NCBI GenBank assembly: GCA_019746155.1
Contig: JAIESJ010000108.1
Coordinates: 1 to 14,519 of the forward strand
From: Burkholderiales bacterium
Lineage (GTDB): Bacteria; Pseudomonadota; Gammaproteobacteria; Burkholderiales; SG8-41
Direction: 5' to 3'
DNA length: 14,519 nucleotides
Shown here: positions 13,210 through 14,519 of the stretch, piece after piece
Layout of the letters: each line of letters begins with the position of its first letter
How positions within the stretch are numbered: the first letter of the stretch is position 1
Notes under the pieces: generated by a model
The model's database searches: none
Seen by the model: the letters and a program-made list of their open reading frames with translations, nothing else
What the model was told of the DNA's origin: nothing
Made by a program: the position numbers and the translations under genes

Positions 13210-13818
13210 GTGAGCGGAACCCTGTTCATCGTGAGCGCCCCTTCGGGGGCGGGCAAGACCAGCCTGGTGGGCGCGCTGCTTGCCGCCGATCCGCTGGTGC
13301 GCAAATCGGTCTCGTACACCACGCGCGGGCCGCGCCCCGGCGAGGTCAATGGCCGTGAGTACCATTTTGTGACCACCGCAGAATTCGAGCGCATGCTGGA
13401 ACGCGACGAATTCCTGGAAAACGCGCAGGTGCACGACAACCGCTACGGCACCTCGCACAAGTGGGTGGCCGGGCAGCTCGCAAAGGGCCTGGACATCCTG
13501 CTCGAAATCGACTGGCAGGGCGCGGCCCAGGTGCGCAAGCTGATCCCCGGCGCGGTCAGTATTTTCATCCTGCCGCCGTCGTTCGATGCGCTGCTGGTGC
13601 GGCTGAACAAGCGCGCCCAGGACCCGCCCGAGGTCATCGCGCGCCGCCTGCGGAACGCGCGCAAGGAAATCGCCCATGTCGTCGAGTTCGATTATGTTAT
13701 TATTAATGAAGACTTTAACCGGGCGGCGCAGGACCTCGTCAGCATCGTCCGGGCCGAACGGCTCAAGCTTGCCCGGCAGCTTGCCCGCCACAGTGATTTG
13801 ATTAATCGCATGAAGTAA
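13210..13818 (+). CDS. gmk: Guanylate kinase
   Basis: A 202-residue cytoplasmic enzyme converting GMP to GDP with ATP. The P-loop SAPSGAGKTS spans 9-18, the GMP-binding stretch SVSYTTRGPRPGEVNGREYHF lies near 33-53 (Ser35, Arg39, Arg42, Tyr51), and DILLEIDWQGAAQVR (about 95-109) is the second nucleotide-contact region. The start is GTG, with AAGG just before it. It is 10 bp behind yicC and 11 bp before rpoZ, so the three are surely co-transcribed. The gmk-rpoZ-spoT order links guanine nucleotide supply with (p)ppGpp metabolism and is widely conserved. Confidence 0.96.
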   Translation: MSGTLFIVSAPSGAGKTSLVGALLAADPLVRKSVSYTTRGPRPGEVNGREYHFVTTAEFERMLERDEFLENAQVHDNRYGTSHKWVAGQLAKGLDILLEIDWQGAAQVRKLIPGAVSIFILPPSFDALLVRLNKRAQDPPEVIARRLRNARKEIAHVVEFDYVIINEDFNRAAQDLVSIVRAERLKLARQLARHSDLINRMK

Positions 13819-13829
13819 TCGAGGTAGAT

Positions 13830-14036
13830 ATGGCACGCATTACAGTTGACGATTGTCTGAAAAACATTCCGAATCGTTTCGAGATGTCGCTCGCGGCAAC
13901 CTATCGCGCACGGCAGCTTACCAACGGTGCCCAGCCGATGGTCGAACCCAACCGCGACAAGCCGACAGTGATCGCGCTGCGCGAGCTCGCCGCCGGCAAG
14001 TACGGCGTTGAAATCCTGAGCAAGGGCCAAACCTAG
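13830..14036 (+). CDS. rpoZ: RNA polymerase omega subunit
   Basis: A 68-residue protein beginning MARITVDDCLKNIPNRFEM, with AATYRARQL (22-30) and KPTVIALRELAAGKYG (44-59), the standard omega sequence. It binds the beta' subunit, helps RNA polymerase assembly and forms part of one (p)ppGpp site in E. coli. The length is normal for betaproteobacteria, which lack the longer C-terminal tail of the E. coli protein. GAGGT lies seven bases before the ATG. A heptamer-repeat stretch of about 75 bp separates it from spoT. Confidence 0.97.
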   Translation: MARITVDDCLKNIPNRFEMSLAATYRARQLTNGAQPMVEPNRDKPTVIALRELAAGKYGVEILSKGQT

Positions 14037-14040
14037 TCTC

Positions 14041-14114
14041 AAGTCCGAAGTTTCAAGCCTAAAGTTACCGGACCTGCTCGACCTGAGACTTTAAACTTTA
14101 GACGCCAAACCAGT
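14041..14114. repeat. Heptamer repeats in opposed orientation between rpoZ and spoT
   Basis: On the left are four 7-bp units that all begin AAG: AAGTCCG, AAGTTTC, AAGCCTA, AAGTTAC (14041-14068). On the right GACTTTA, AACTTTA, GACGCCA, AACCAGT (14087-14114) run in the same register, the first two being reverse complements of the AAAGTY type. The units are degenerate, so the array is less certain than CGGCGAG. It ends one base before the spoT start codon. Confidence 0.6.
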
Positions 14115-14115
14115 T

Positions 14116-14519
14116 ATGCCGGAAGCCGTCACACTGTTCAAGGAATGGTCCGGCTACCTCAAACCGGAGGACCTGTCGCAGATTGAGTCGGCGTATCACT
14201 TCAGCGAAGCCGCGCACGAAGGACAATTCCGCAAGTCCGGCGAGCCTTACATCTCGCACCCGCTCGCCGTCGCCAACATCCTCGCGCAATGGCATCTTGA
14301 TTCACAGGCACTGACCGCGGCACTCCTGCATGACGTGATGGAGGATACCTCGGTCACCAAGACCGAGATCTCGAAGAACTTCGGCAAGCCGGTCGCCGAG
14401 CTTGTCGACGGCGTTTCCAAGCTCGACAAGATCGAATTCGAAACGCACGAAAAAGCGCAGGCCGAGAACTTCCGCAAGATGCTGCTGGCGATGGCGCGCG
14501 ACGTGCGTGTCATCCTGAT
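14116..14519 (+). CDS. spoT: Bifunctional (p)ppGpp synthetase/hydrolase SpoT/Rel (3' partial)
   Basis: The first 134 residues are present; the gene runs off the right edge. The visible part is the N-terminal HD hydrolase domain: GEPYISHPLAVANIL with His48, and ALLHDVMEDT with His72-Asp73, which hold the catalytic manganese. LVDGVSKLDKIEF (97-109) and AENFRKMLLAMARDVRVIL follow as in all long RSH proteins. Intact HD residues indicate a working (p)ppGpp hydrolase; the synthetase and regulatory domains lie outside the window. The ATG at 14116 is the only reasonable start, since a stop codon lies at 14092. No clear ribosome site is seen because repeat sequence reaches almost to the ATG. Placement behind rpoZ favours spoT over relA. 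Confidence 0.93.
   Translation, partial: MPEAVTLFKEWSGYLKPEDLSQIESAYHFSEAAHEGQFRKSGEPYISHPLAVANILAQWHLDSQALTAALLHDVMEDTSVTKTEISKNFGKPVAELVDGVSKLDKIEFETHEKAQAENFRKMLLAMARDVRVIL

Noticed and set aside
12249..13439. 396-codon minus-strand frame opposite yicC and gmk
   Set aside because: It opposes two recognised housekeeping genes; composition is that of an antisense shadow.

Overview
The window looks like a chromosomal piece of a GC-rich betaproteobacterium. The evidence is an orphan Bug-type (TctC family) solute-binding protein, a short 68-residue RpoZ, the order yicC-gmk-rpoZ-spoT with rph-rdgB-hemW divergent from it, and the pair thiS-thiG followed by trmB. Nearly all the DNA is coding. No integrase, transposase, phage gene, plasmid gene or CRISPR array is visible.

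Layout from left to right: (1) The C-terminal part of an arsenate reductase, then an Acr3 arsenite exporter, ending beside a convergent tRNA-Gly(CCC). (2) A plus-strand group: an exported sorbosone/aldose dehydrogenase-like beta-propeller of the PQQ type, a hairpin terminator, an exported diheme c4-like cytochrome, and a TonB-dependent receptor that closely resembles Escherichia coli YncD, the PQQ receptor PqqU. Together these would let the cell take up PQQ, load it into a periplasmic dehydrogenase and pass electrons to a cytochrome c. (3) thiS and thiG (thiazole synthesis) and trmB (tRNA m7G46 methylation). (4) A minus-strand orphan Bug binding protein, separated from trmB by a bidirectional terminator. 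(5) A minus-strand housekeeping group rph, rdgB, hemW (read in that order), facing a plus-strand group yicC, gmk, rpoZ, spoT; spoT runs off the right edge.

The most unusual signal is a set of small repeats pressed against gene ends in the right-hand part. Several are arrays of 7-bp units. Two copies of a composite element (about 16-bp units, a small hairpin, heptamers) lie between rdgB and hemW and between rph and yicC. A near-perfect 18-bp inverted repeat built on CACAGAG lies between rph and rdgB. These repeats supply the stop codon of rdgB, the start and first codons of hemW, and the leaders of yicC and spoT. In addition hemW carries an in-frame insertion of about 78 codons containing two strong palindromes, and rdgB carries a smaller GC-rich hairpin insertion. 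Four exact 7-bp units lie between the hemW start and its radical-SAM domain, so a change in copy number would shift the reading frame.

Long open frames opposite the real genes are shadows of high-GC coding DNA and were left out. Functions are assigned from recognised family motifs; no database search was run.
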